NCBI GenBank assembly: GCA_041675005.1
Contig: JBAYUQ010000017.1
Coordinates: forward strand, 5,006-69,005
Direction of reading: 5' to 3'
From: PGYR01 sp041675005
Lineage (GTDB): Bacteria; Bacteroidota; Ignavibacteria; Kapaibacteriales; UBA2268
DNA: 64,000 nucleotides
The notes below the pieces were generated by a model, which worked only from the letters and a program-made list of their open reading frames with translations, did no database searches and was not told the DNA's origin. Below are positions 18,045 to 26,481 of this stretch, in pieces (the first letter of the stretch is position 1; each line of letters starts with the position of its first letter). The position numbers and the translations under genes were made by a program.

Positions 18045-18755
18045 TTAATCAATTTTTGTGCCAAGCATTGATAATCGGACTTTAGATTTGTTTCCAAACT
18101 CCGAATTCTCGCTTAACTCTACTACTGATTGATATATATTTTTTGCATTATCTTTTTTACCAGCTTGCTCATAGTTCAACGCCGCAAAGAATAAGTATTT
18201 AGATTTCAGCACATCTTCTTCTAAATTATCTGCTGCCTTTTTATAATTATCAGCAGCTTGCTCAAGCTTTCCGTCTTCTTCATCGCAAAGTGCCAACCCA
18301 GCGTAAGCTCCTGATTGCACGACTTTCGCCTTACTACCTGTTGCTTTATCGAAGTAATTTCTTGCTTCTACGAACTGATTTGAATTAACATAAGCGTTAC
18401 CTGCATATAGTGCAGCTAACTTACCTTCGTTAGTTCCATCATATTTATTAGCTATGTCAACTAATCCTACAGCGTCTATACCTAATGAAGTTGTACCACC
18501 ATCTAGTGCTACCGCATAATTGCCAGCGTCATATTCTGGTAATATTTTTGATAAGGCCATAGCCGCTTCTTGAGTTGCCTTTTCTGTTTGGCTGGCAGAG
18601 TAATAATAGTAACCTACTGCAGCTAATACAATTACAATGATTATTCCGAATATCGTTCCGTTCTTTTTGAGTTTTGCCGCTGATTGTTCATCAACCAAAT
18701 TCTCACTAAGCTTTCTTCCGATTTTCAATTCTTCTTGTTCTTCCGAATGGGACAT
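18045..18755 (-). CDS. YfgM-like membrane-anchored TPR protein
   Basis: A 236-residue protein with a short acidic cytoplasmic N-terminus, one membrane helix at about residues 33-53 (GTIFGIIIVIVLAAVGYYYY), and a tetratricopeptide region: AALYAGNAYVNSNQFVEARNYF, YAGLALCDEEDGKLEQA and FAALNYEQAGKKDNA. This matches the TPR_21/YfgM family, ancillary periplasm-facing partners of the SecYEG translocon and chaperones. It lies downstream of the E1 gene but is separated from it by a 240-base gap with a terminator, so it is probably transcribed alone. No stem-loop is evident in the 96 bases between it and the giant cargo gene. Assignment is from architecture; the family is sequence-diverse. Confidence 0.7.
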   Translation of the reverse strand: MSHSEEQEELKIGRKLSENLVDEQSAAKLKKNGTIFGIIIVIVLAAVGYYYYSASQTEKATQEAAMALSKILPEYDAGNYAVALDGGTTSLGIDAVGLVDIANKYDGTNEGKLAALYAGNAYVNSNQFVEARNYFDKATGSKAKVVQSGAYAGLALCDEEDGKLEQAADNYKKAADNLEEDVLKSKYLFFAALNYEQAGKKDNAKNIYQSVVELSENSEFGNKSKVRLSMLGTKID

Positions 18756-18866
18756 CTGATAATCCTTTTATATTCAATTACTTATTTAAAATAAAAATAC
18801 AACGAACACAATTAAATAATTATGCACACTTTCTATTGTACCTAGCATACAAATATATAACAACAA

Positions 18867-18897
18867 ACCCGAATATCCAATTAATGAATATTCGGGT
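18867..18897 (-). terminator. Hairpin terminator downstream of the E1 gene
   Basis: ACCCGAATAT/ATATTCGGGT forms a 10-bp perfect stem (18867-18876 with 18888-18897) and an 11-nt loop. The minus strand continues TTTGTTGTTATAT. A smaller GTGTAT/ATACAC hairpin sits at 18974-18989, right after the E1 stop at 18996. Confidence 0.65.
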
Positions 18898-18995
18898 GTT
18901 ATGTTTTTTCTTATTTATTTTGTCTGTGTGTAATTTTGATATTACAGTGTCAGATTAATTCCACACAAATAACGTGTATTGTTATACACAATTAT

Positions 18996-21383
18996 CTAAA
19001 AGTTTAGGCATTCTTCAATTTTTGCTTTAACTTTATCTACATTTATTAAAACTTCATCTTCGTAGCTTTTCGCAAATCCAACTGGACAATCTTCAGAGCC
19101 CAATCTCATTACCGGTGCATCTAGATAATTGAATGCTTCTTGGCTTATAGTAGATGCAATCTCTCCACCAAATCCACCAGTTATAGTGTCTTCGTGTACT
19201 ACTACCAATCTATTTGTTTTCTTAACTGATTCAATTATTATGTCTTTATCCCAAGGTATAAGCGATCTCAAATCGATTACTTCAACTGATACGCCTTGCT
19301 CCGCAAGCTTTTCGGCAGCAAATAAGCTCATGTGAACTCCAGTTCCATAAGTGGCAACTGTTATATCCGTTCCTTCTCTTCTTATTTTACCTTTTCCGAA
19401 TGGTATAACCCAATCTTCATCACTTACTGGACCTGCAGCGGCTTTGAAGTTATATAGGTATTTCGGCTCTAAGAACATAGTTGGTCCTTTAGAACGTATA
19501 CAGTTTCTTAGTAGTCCCATAGCATCATCTGCAAATGCAGGTTGTACTACTCTGATACCTGGAATAGATGTAAATACAGCTTCTAAGTTCTGAGAGTGGT
19601 ATAATCCACCTTGGATATACCCACCACTCGCTAATCTTAGGGTTACATTCGGACTAAACTGCCCTCTTGTTCTCCAATACTCGTGTGATAACTCGATAAG
19701 CTGTTCCATTGCAGGCCAGAAATAGTCTGCAAACTCGGCTCCTTCTATTACTAATCTAATGTCATCTCTGTATCTTGAGAATCCATTAGCAGATCCTACT
19801 ATATTATCTTCAGCTATCGGAGCATTGAATACTCTATCTTTACCAAATTCTTCTGGCATACCTTTAACAACGTTGAATACACCACCTTTCCCTATATCTT
19901 GGCCCCACATAAATGTATTAGGGTTAGCTCTGAATTCTTCTTTTAGTACTCTATTAATACCTTCTATATAGTTAACGACTTCATTATCTGTATTCAGTGG
20001 ATACTCTGTATCAGCATCTGGTCCCGCGAATGCTTCTGGGAATATAAAGTTGGGCCAACTCTTACCATCTGCATTAGGTGCAGCTTCAGCTTCATCGGCA
20101 GCGTCGAAAATTTTCTGTTTAATACCGTCTTCAATTTCTTCTAACTGTTTTTGAGTAAGATATTTCTCTTGTATAAGTCTATATCTGAACTGCATAAGAG
20201 GATCACGATCCAAAACATCTTGTATTTCTTTACTTGGGCGATAGTTATCTTGTTTATCAGAGTTAGAGTGAGAACCAATTCTATCACATTCTGCGTGTAC
20301 AATAGCTGGGCCTTTACCACTCTTAGCATAGTTTACAGCTTCTGTCAAAGCTCTATGCGAATCAAAAGCATCTCTACCGTCACATTCTATGATCTTAGTA
20401 TTTGGAAATCCTTTGAAATTATCTGATACAACCAAATTAGACGATACTTCATGCAAAGGAACCGAGATTCCAAACAAATTATTTTGGATAACGAATACTA
20501 CTGGGGCTCTATCAAAATCAGCACTTGCTATTGCTTCGTAGAAATAACCTTCTGCACAAGCCGAATCACCACCCGAGTAGAATACTACTTCGTCGCCTTT
20601 GTATTTTTTGATAGCTCGACCCAAACCAGCAGCGTGTTGTGAGTGGTTACCTGTACAAGAAGATACGTTCTGAATATTAATTTCTGGCTTAGCAAAGTGA
20701 TTAGACATGTGACGACCGCCACCAGCTACGTCCGTATCTTTAGATAGACCGTTTAGGATTATCTCAACCGGAGTCATACCAGCAGAAAGAGAAGTCATGA
20801 AATCACGGTAGTATGGGAACAAATAATCTTTGCTTGCTCTGAATATTTGACCTAGTGCTAATTGGATACCATCGTGACCAGCAAATGGTGCGTGGTAAGA
20901 CCAACCTTTAGCCATCTTCAAATATAGAGCAGCCTTATCGTCTAATTTACGACCTAATAACTGCAATTTGTACCAATCTATTACTTGCTCTTTCTTGTAG
21001 CCCTTAAAATCAAATTTTGAGTGTAATACTACTTCTATATCCTTACCACCAAATTTCATCTTTAATTTTTTAGATGATGTTGGCTTTGTAGACTTTACTG
21101 CCTTAGTAGCTTTTTTACTTATAGTTTTCTTTGCCGTAGGTTTAGTAGCAGCTTTCGTAGCAATCGGTTTAGCGGCTGCTTTTTTTACCTTTGGCTCTAC
21201 CTTTTTAGGAGTTACTTTTTTTGAAGCTGATTTCTTAGGAGTTGCTTTCTTAGGTGCAGTTGCCTTAGTCACTTTGTTAATAGTTGTGCTTTTAGAAGTA
21301 CTATTATTAGTCTTCGCTACACTTTTATTTTTCTTTGCTTTATCTGTTGATTTTGCTTTGCTTTTAGCTGCCGTTTTAGCCAT
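18996..21383 (-). CDS. Fused E1 alpha/beta 2-oxoacid dehydrogenase with histone-H1-like N-terminal tail
   Basis: I start at ATG 21383 (GGAG seven bases upstream), giving 795 residues. Residues 1-110 are a Lys/Ala/Thr/Pro-rich tail with PKKA/TKKA-type repeats like histone H1 or HU tails. Residues about 130-450 are E1 alpha: GHDGIQLALG, the thiamine diphosphate motif GDSACAEG...NN at about 272-302, and the SHSNSD...YR loop. Residues about 465-795 are E1 beta (GQDIGKGGVF, FNAPIAEDNIVG, EDTITGGFGGEI). The enzyme decarboxylates pyruvate or branched-chain 2-oxoacids and passes the acyl group to E2 lipoate; substrate cannot be decided here. Alpha/beta fusions are common in the FCB group; the tail is the odd part. 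gatB lies 53 bases upstream on the same strand. Confidence 0.9.
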   Translation of the reverse strand: MAKTAAKSKAKSTDKAKKNKSVAKTNNSTSKSTTINKVTKATAPKKATPKKSASKKVTPKKVEPKVKKAAAKPIATKAATKPTAKKTISKKATKAVKSTKPTSSKKLKMKFGGKDIEVVLHSKFDFKGYKKEQVIDWYKLQLLGRKLDDKAALYLKMAKGWSYHAPFAGHDGIQLALGQIFRASKDYLFPYYRDFMTSLSAGMTPVEIILNGLSKDTDVAGGGRHMSNHFAKPEINIQNVSSCTGNHSQHAAGLGRAIKKYKGDEVVFYSGGDSACAEGYFYEAIASADFDRAPVVFVIQNNLFGISVPLHEVSSNLVVSDNFKGFPNTKIIECDGRDAFDSHRALTEAVNYAKSGKGPAIVHAECDRIGSHSNSDKQDNYRPSKEIQDVLDRDPLMQFRYRLIQEKYLTQKQLEEIEDGIKQKIFDAADEAEAAPNADGKSWPNFIFPEAFAGPDADTEYPLNTDNEVVNYIEGINRVLKEEFRANPNTFMWGQDIGKGGVFNVVKGMPEEFGKDRVFNAPIAEDNIVGSANGFSRYRDDIRLVIEGAEFADYFWPAMEQLIELSHEYWRTRGQFSPNVTLRLASGGYIQGGLYHSQNLEAVFTSIPGIRVVQPAFADDAMGLLRNCIRSKGPTMFLEPKYLYNFKAAAGPVSDEDWVIPFGKGKIRREGTDITVATYGTGVHMSLFAAEKLAEQGVSVEVIDLRSLIPWDKDIIIESVKKTNRLVVVHEDTITGGFGGEIASTISQEAFNYLDAPVMRLGSEDCPVGFAKSYEDEVLINVDKVKAKIEECLNF

Positions 21384-21436
21384 AACTAACTCCAAATTTC
21401 AAATTATATATTATTTTTTTATCTATTTTTTTTAAC

Positions 21437-22900
21437 TTAAGCATCTTGTAGATATTTATCTACTAAGTCTGAAACAATTTGTGGATTTGCCTTACCTTTC
21501 GATTCTTTCATTACTTGACCAACGAAGAATCCTTTTACTTTAGCATTTCCTGACTTGAATTTCTCTACCGAATCTGGGTTTGCTTCAATCACTCCTTTCA
21601 CCAAATCATCAATTACGGAAGTATCTGATACTTGCTTCAAACCTTTTTCTTCTACTATTTCTTTAGGTGATTTGCCCTGCTCTACTTCTTCGAATATATC
21701 CTTTGCTATAGTATTGGATATAGCACCAGAAGAGACCAAATCAATAATTTCAGCAATATGATATGGTTTGACTTTCAGATCGGCAACTTGCGTATCCCTA
21801 TCTTGTATCATCCTCATTATCTCTGTCATCACCCAGTTGCTGACTAGTTTATTATTGCCAGCATTCTTATTTTCTAATTTACTAATAGCTTCTTCATAAA
21901 AATCGGCTATTTCTTTTTCAGCGACTAAGACCCCAGCGTCATAGTTTGGTATTTCGTACTGTTCTATAAATCTATTCTTTCTTGCTAGAGGTAACTCAGG
22001 CATCATAGCTCTGACTTTCTCTACCCAATCTTCCTTTACTATAAGTGGTGGAAGATCTGGCTCAGGGAAGTATCTATAATCGTGAGACATTTCTTTAGTA
22101 CGCATTTCCTTAGTTTGGTTTGCGTTACCGTCCCACTGCATAGTTACTTGCCTTACTTCGCCACCTTGCTCGATTAATTCGATTTGACGCTTTATCTCAT
22201 AATCAATTGCTTTTTCTACATTTCTAAAGCTATTTAAGTTTTTTACTTCCGTTCTTGTACCAAATTTTTCTCTACCTTTGGGTCTTACTGATATATTTGC
22301 ATCTACCCTTAGAGCACCCTCTTCCATATTCCCAGTATTAATACCAAGATATACAAGTATCTGTTTTATCTGTGTTAGGTACAAATATGCCTCAGCCGAA
22401 CTGCGAATATCTGGTTCCGTTACAATCTCTATAAGAGCAACACCAGCACGGTTAAAATCTACTAGTGTATCTATATCCAAATCGTGTATGGACTTCCCAG
22501 AATCTTCTTCCATGTGGATACGAGTAATCCCTATATGCTTTGTGTTCACTTCATCAAGTTCAATAACGAGGTATCCATCATAACAAATAGGAGTATTATC
22601 CTGAGATATCTGGTAACCTTTCGGCAAATCTTGATAAAAGTAATTCTTACGCGCAAAAAGGTTTCTTTCCCTAATGTTGCAGTTAGTAGCTAATCCCATC
22701 ATAATAGCGTAATCAACTACCTTTCTATTAAGCACAGGAAGAGTACCCGGATGAGCTAACGTTACAGGGTCTGTATTTGTATTAGGCGAAGCACCAAACC
22801 TTGTAGAGCTGGAGCTAAATGCTTTAGATTCAGTCAGTAACTGAGCATGAATCTCTAATCCTATCACAGGTTCGTATTTTTCGTATATCTCTTTGTTCAT
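21437..22900 (-). CDS. gatB: Asp-tRNA(Asn)/Glu-tRNA(Gln) amidotransferase subunit B
   Basis: A 487-residue protein of normal GatB length. The N-terminus EPVIGLEIHAQLLT, the LAHPGTLPVLN segment, NLFARKNYFYQDLPKGYQIS and HMEEDSGKS are GatB hallmarks: the kinase-like cradle that phosphorylates Glu- or Asp-tRNA before amidation with ammonia from GatA. The C-terminal GatB/YqeY tail domain (about 335-487) ends in GFFVGQVMKESKGKANPQ. It supplies Gln-tRNA(Gln) and/or Asn-tRNA(Asn) in organisms lacking the direct synthetase. gatA and gatC are not adjacent. It is followed after 53 bases by the E1 gene, probably one transcript. Confidence 0.96.
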   Translation of the reverse strand: MNKEIYEKYEPVIGLEIHAQLLTESKAFSSSSTRFGASPNTNTDPVTLAHPGTLPVLNRKVVDYAIMMGLATNCNIRERNLFARKNYFYQDLPKGYQISQDNTPICYDGYLVIELDEVNTKHIGITRIHMEEDSGKSIHDLDIDTLVDFNRAGVALIEIVTEPDIRSSAEAYLYLTQIKQILVYLGINTGNMEEGALRVDANISVRPKGREKFGTRTEVKNLNSFRNVEKAIDYEIKRQIELIEQGGEVRQVTMQWDGNANQTKEMRTKEMSHDYRYFPEPDLPPLIVKEDWVEKVRAMMPELPLARKNRFIEQYEIPNYDAGVLVAEKEIADFYEEAISKLENKNAGNNKLVSNWVMTEIMRMIQDRDTQVADLKVKPYHIAEIIDLVSSGAISNTIAKDIFEEVEQGKSPKEIVEEKGLKQVSDTSVIDDLVKGVIEANPDSVEKFKSGNAKVKGFFVGQVMKESKGKANPQIVSDLVDKYLQDA

Positions 22901-22942
22901 TAAGCCAAAATCTGATTTATATAATTCTACAAATTTAAGAAA

Positions 22943-22968
22943 TATAAAGTAAAAACTATTACTTTATA
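22943..22968. promoter_or_regulatory. 26-base inverted repeat in the divergent gatB/phosphatase intergenic region
   Basis: TATAAAGTAA and TTACTTTATA are perfect 10-base arms with a 6-base spacer. It lies 43 bases upstream of gatB and 110 bases upstream of the phosphatase gene, which diverge here. It has operator-like geometry but is AT-rich; the function is a guess. Confidence 0.35.
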
Positions 22969-23077
22969 ACATCGTTAAACATACAAATGCAACTTTTAAT
23001 TATTAATTTGTTAGAAATATTAAGAAATTGTATTAACTTAACTTTCGTTAGCGATATAAATTTATTAGAATACATTT

Positions 23078-23749
23078 ATGCCAAAGCAGTTTATAATAGG
23101 CGATATACATGGGTGCTATAAGACTTTGGTCGCACTTATCGAAGAAGAGATAACCCCGAGTAAATCGGATACTATCTACTTCCTTGGTGATTATGTAGGC
23201 AAAGGACCCGATTCGAAGAATGTAGTCAAGTATATAATGTCATTGAAAAAAAATGGTTATAATGTTCGTTGTCTGATGGGCAATCACGAAAAAATGCTTT
23301 TAGATTCGATGCTTAATGACAAACTACATTATAAATGGCTATGGAATGGGGGCTCCGAATGTCTTAGGAGTTTCGATGTTTACAGGGCAAAGGAAATCAA
23401 GAAAAAATATATAAAATTTTTCGAAGAACTAGAGTATTACATAGAGCTTGATGAATTTATACTCGTGCATGGTGGACTTAATTTCAACGCTACCAACCCT
23501 CTGACTGACAGAAAGTCTATGCTATGGACTAGAAACCAGCATATAGATAAGACCAAAACAAAAGGCAAGCGTTTGATAGTAGGACATACACCCGTAAAAT
23601 TCAAGAAAATCAAAAAATCTCTTAATGAAGATTTAATTATGCTAGATGGTGGGTGCGTTTATTCTAAAGTTAAAGAAAAGCAAGGAAACCTAGTGGCTCT
23701 AGAACTTAATGAAATGAAGCTTTATCGTAAATATAATATAGATATGTAG
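23078..23749 (+). CDS. PPP-family Ser/Thr protein phosphatase (metallophosphoesterase)
   Basis: A 223-residue protein with the full PPP signature: GDIHGC at about 8-13, GDYVGKGPDS at about 37-46, GNHEKM at about 71-76, then HGGLNF, GHTP and LDGGCVY. These residues bind two metals and phosphate in PrpA/PrpB-like protein phosphatases and related diadenosine tetraphosphatases. The second motif has Gly-Lys where most family members have Asp-Arg (GDxVDRG), so the phosphate-contacting Arg is replaced by Lys. The next gene starts immediately after the stop (TAG then ATG), so the two are co-transcribed. Substrate unknown. Confidence 0.85.
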   Translation: MPKQFIIGDIHGCYKTLVALIEEEITPSKSDTIYFLGDYVGKGPDSKNVVKYIMSLKKNGYNVRCLMGNHEKMLLDSMLNDKLHYKWLWNGGSECLRSFDVYRAKEIKKKYIKFFEELEYYIELDEFILVHGGLNFNATNPLTDRKSMLWTRNQHIDKTKTKGKRLIVGHTPVKFKKIKKSLNEDLIMLDGGCVYSKVKEKQGNLVALELNEMKLYRKYNIDM

Positions 23750-24109
23750 ATGAATATAGAAGAACTCCGAGAATATTGTCTATCCCAGCCATATACTACA
23801 GAGGATACCCCATTCGACGAAACAACATTAGCCTTCAAAGTAGGAGGAAAGATATTTGCACTTACTAATATGGAGACATTGCCAACGAGAGTAAATCTAA
23901 AATGTGACCCCGAAAGAGCTATTGAACTCAGGGAGAGCTATCCAGAAGTGATTATTCCTGGTTATCACATGAATAAGAAGCATTGGAATACTTTAATAGT
24001 AGATGAATTAGAAAGTTCAATTGTTGAAGGGCTTGTTACTCATTCTTATGAATTAGTTTTTAATTCATTGTCAAAAGCGAAAAGATTAGAAATAACTAAT
24101 GTTACCTAA
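23750..24109 (+). CDS. MmcQ/YjbR family protein
   Basis: A 119-residue protein that starts directly after the phosphatase stop. It has the full MmcQ/YjbR pattern: an N-terminal helix (IEELREYCLSQP), then TLAFKVGGKIFALTN, NLKCDPERAIELRE, GYHMNKKHWNT and a C-terminal ELVFNSLSKAKR. The fold resembles CyaY-like DNA-binding domains; a physiological role is not established. Its stop overlaps by four bases the stop of the convergent tetR copy. Confidence 0.88.
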   Translation: MNIEELREYCLSQPYTTEDTPFDETTLAFKVGGKIFALTNMETLPTRVNLKCDPERAIELRESYPEVIIPGYHMNKKHWNTLIVDELESSIVEGLVTHSYELVFNSLSKAKRLEITNVT

Positions 24110-24678
24110 TTCCTTCTTAATATACCAAAGTAGAACATTTTCGTAAGTTGATTAGCAAGCTCATCAGTAGATTCGTACACTTCATTTAGTCTTTCATCTA
24201 GTAATAGCTCATTGATGTGATCTAAGAAAAATGCGATAAACTCTATTTTTACATCATCTCTGAAATTCCCTTTTTTCTGCTCTATGATAATATACTTTAA
24301 AGAAAGATCTCTATAATAATCAACTTTACTACGCATATAGTCTTTCATTTGAGGATTATCTTGTTTTATTATGTCTCGGATTAAATCTGGGCTTATTTCC
24401 TTTGTTGCCTCCATATTATAATATATGAGTTCCATAACTTTCTCAATGAAAGGAATATTTTTAGTGAAGATATTCTCATACGCAATCTCCATATCCTTGT
24501 AGTTTTCGTCAAGTATTTCTTTGATTATGTCGAATTTGTTTTCGTAGGCACGGTAGAAGGTCATTTTACTAAGACCTGCCTCATCACAGATTTGATCAAC
24601 AGAGGTTTTGTTGACCCCTTGTTTCCATATCAATTTCCTAGTTGCAACTAGTAATTTTTGGTGTGTAGCTTCTTTCAT
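24106..24678 (-). CDS. TetR/AcrR-family regulator, copy 1 of a tandem pair
   Basis: I start at ATG 24678 (AAGGGG just upstream), giving 190 residues, the same length as the second copy at 25163-25735; an upstream in-frame ATG at 24717 seems less likely. The helix-turn-helix is GVNKTSVDQICDEAGLSKMTFYRAY at about residues 16-40. The rest is a helical ligand domain; residues 95-135 (SPDLIRDIIKQDNP, SLKYIIIEQKKGNFR) are almost identical between copies. Together with the remnant at 25070-25111 this is one unit of a roughly 1.05-kb tandem duplication. Upstream lie a 17-base repeat shared with copy 2 (24772-24788) and a candidate operator. Probably regulates itself and/or the divergent merC-type gene; effector unknown. 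Confidence 0.88.
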   Translation of the reverse strand: MKEATHQKLLVATRKLIWKQGVNKTSVDQICDEAGLSKMTFYRAYENKFDIIKEILDENYKDMEIAYENIFTKNIPFIEKVMELIYYNMEATKEISPDLIRDIIKQDNPQMKDYMRSKVDYYRDLSLKYIIIEQKKGNFRDDVKIEFIAFFLDHINELLLDERLNEVYESTDELANQLTKMFYFGILRRN

Positions 24679-24771
24679 TATATGCCCCTTATATAATTTA
24701 AGACGGTGTAATAGCATAAGCTGAAACGAAACGTTCCAGAAAATACTTCTTTATTTATCTATTCATTTTAA

Positions 24772-24788
24772 AAAGGGTAATAATTAAT
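24772..24788. repeat. 17-base direct repeat upstream of tetR copy 1
   Basis: AAAGGGTAATAATTAAT is identical to 25833-25849 upstream of the second tetR copy. It lies 94 bases from the tetR start here and 98 bases there. Its retention in otherwise diverged intergenic DNA suggests part of the tetR promoter or a control site. Confidence 0.6.
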
Positions 24789-25030
24789 ATTCGTAGGCGA
24801 CTCCTATTTTTTTGATTTTATAATTCATCATTTGTTAATTTACTATTCAAATTCGATATTTCAAAATAAATTGAGAATTAAAAACTTGACGTTTACGCTG
24901 ATATTAGTAACAATGGGGGGTAGATACTATCAAACAATAGTACAATAACAGCTATAGACGATAAAAGTTACATTTTAATTAAATTATATTTAATCGCGGT
25001 ATCAATATTTTAATTTTACTATACCTAAGT

Positions 25031-25045
25031 TAGACTGTAAGTCAA
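25031..25045. promoter_or_regulatory. Candidate TetR operator, copy 1
   Basis: TAGACTGTAAGTCAA contains the inverted repeat GACT-gta-AGTC. It lies 39 bases before the TTG of the merC remnant, exactly the spacing of its twin (26065-26079) before the intact gene. Operator function is inferred. Confidence 0.5.
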
Positions 25046-25069
25046 TCTTATCATTGATGTAAGTGTACT

Positions 25070-25111
25070 TTGAACCTTGTAGTAAACGATAAATTAGCCA
25101 GAATCACTTGA
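25070..25111 (+). pseudogene. Decayed 5' remnant of a duplicated merC-like gene
   Basis: TTG at 25070 opens a 13-codon frame reading MNLVVNDKLARIT then TGA. It aligns without gaps to the start of the intact gene at 26104 (MEPTTSDKIGIT), and the flanking DNA also matches, including the operator-like element 39 bases upstream. After the stop, homology is lost and the 3' end of tetR copy 2 follows. It is best explained as the broken end of a tandem duplication; a leader peptide is a less likely alternative. Confidence 0.6.
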
Positions 25112-25162
25112 ACACTAAAGCCCAATTACTAAAGTGAAATACTCAGCGTTTGAAGAAAAATT

Positions 25163-25735
25163 CTAGTTACGACTTAAGATACCAAAATAGAACATCTTTG
25201 TTAGCTGACTAACAAGTTCATCAGTTGATTCATATATGTTATTCAACCTTTCTTCTAGTGCTAACTCATTGATATGAACCAAGAAAAAAGAAATAAACTC
25301 CAGTTTAACATCACTTCTGAAATTCCCCTTTTTTTGTTCTATAATTATATACTTCAAGGATAAATCTCTTTGAAACTCGATTTTACTTTGCATATAATCA
25401 TGCAAATGTGGGTTGTCTTGCTTTATTATGTCTCTGATTAAATCTGGACTGATTTCTTTTACAGACCCCATAATATAGTATATAAGTTCCATAACCTTTT
25501 CTATGAAGGGAATATTTCTATTGAATATTTGATCATAATCAACAGCCATTGTATTATAATTTTCGTCAAGTATTTCTTTGATTATATCATATTTGTTTTC
25601 GTATGCACGATAAAAGGTCATTTTGCTAAGACCAGCATCTTTGCAGATTTGATCAACAGAAGTTTTATTAATTCCTTGTTGCCAGATTAACTTTCTAGTT
25701 GAATCTAGAAGTTTTGTGTTTGTAGCGGTTTTCAT
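25163..25735 (-). CDS. TetR/AcrR-family regulator, copy 2 of a tandem pair
   Basis: A 190-residue paralogue of the 24106-24678 gene. The helix-turn-helix is GINKTSVDQICKDAGLSKMTFYRAY, with only a few substitutions; differences concentrate in residues 65-95 of the ligand-binding domain. It is divergent from the intact merC-type gene, with a 368-base intergenic region containing the second copies of the 17-base repeat (25833-25849) and the candidate operator (26065-26079). Its partner is therefore likely the merC-polX transcript. Effector unknown. Confidence 0.88.
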   Translation of the reverse strand: MKTATNTKLLDSTRKLIWQQGINKTSVDQICKDAGLSKMTFYRAYENKYDIIKEILDENYNTMAVDYDQIFNRNIPFIEKVMELIYYIMGSVKEISPDLIRDIIKQDNPHLHDYMQSKIEFQRDLSLKYIIIEQKKGNFRSDVKLEFISFFLVHINELALEERLNNIYESTDELVSQLTKMFYFGILSRN

Positions 25736-26103
25736 TGTAAGCTCCCTTATAATTATAGTTATAAATATGTGAGATGCCTAAATCTGTCACAATCTTTTTT
25801 AGACAATTCTACGTTCGTATCTATTTCAATTTAAAGGGTAATAATTAATTTACATAAGCACTATATAGTTTAAATTTATAATTCATATATGTTATTGAAA
25901 TAATATAATGTTAAATTTTTGCTGTTTATATTACAATTTAGTAACATCGTGCATACACTATACCATTCACTTATTACAATAACAATTACACAGCAAAAAG
26001 GTTACAATTTTATTGAAGTTTTTTTTTAATTTATATCACATTTTTAATTCTTCTTCGTCTTACTTAGATTGTAAGTCAAACTTAACCTAAATATAAGAGT
26101 AAT
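25736..26103. other. Divergent tetR copy 2 / merC intergenic region
   Basis: No gene is visible. It holds the 17-base repeat at 25833-25849, AT-rich DNA, and the operator-like element at 26065-26079. The parallel region 24679-25069 is its diverged duplicate. Confidence 0.6.
26065..26079. promoter_or_regulatory. Candidate TetR operator, copy 2
   Basis: TAGATTGTAAGTCAA, a near-palindrome (GATT-gta-AGTC), lies 39 bases before the merC-type TTG start. It differs by one base from 25031-25045. Conservation of both sequence and spacing in DNA that has otherwise drifted supports a binding site. Confidence 0.5.
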
Positions 26104-26481
26104 TTGGAACCCACAACAAGCGACAAAATTGGCATAACGGCATCTATTCTATGTTTGATTCACTGTCTGGCATTGCCTATAATCTTTACAGTGTCTGCGG
26201 ATACACTACATCTTGTGAATCACGAAATGCCAATTATTGATTATATATTCGCCGGAGTAGCACTCATTGCAGCATATTTTGCTGCTCGTAGAACCACTAA
26301 TCCTAAGATAAAACTTGCATTTGGAATAGGATGGGGGTTGTTCATACTTGGCGTATTACTCCATGATAATCCTTATCTGTTTGTTTCTCTACATATCGGT
26401 TCTATCATACTTATAGTAACACATCTGAAAAACATACAAAGTTGTGGTCTAAATTTAAAAAAACCAAAAGAATCTCAATGA
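26104..26481 (+). CDS. MerC-family small membrane protein
   Basis: A 125-residue protein of four membrane helices. It starts at TTG 26104, with AAGAG five to eight bases upstream; no upstream ATG fits. The N-terminal segment DKIGITASILCLIHCLALP carries the Cys-x3-Cys pair in helix 1 that defines MerC proteins (mercury transport in mer operons, but most chromosomal members are of unknown substrate). There is no merA or merR nearby, so mercury resistance is not implied. The stop overlaps the polX start (ATGA), giving translational coupling. Control by the divergent TetR regulator is likely from position. Confidence 0.8.
   Translation: MEPTTSDKIGITASILCLIHCLALPIIFTVSADTLHLVNHEMPIIDYIFAGVALIAAYFAARRTTNPKIKLAFGIGWGLFILGVLLHDNPYLFVSLHIGSIILIVTHLKNIQSCGLNLKKPKESQ

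Noticed and set aside
24720..25160. tRNA or small RNA gene in the gap between the two tetR copies
   Set aside because: No cloverleaf or strong hairpin is visible; the region is better explained as duplicated promoter DNA plus the merC remnant.
26104..26481. Mercury resistance operon
   Set aside because: Only a MerC-family membrane protein is present; there is no merR, merT, merP or merA nearby, and chromosomal MerC relatives are common.
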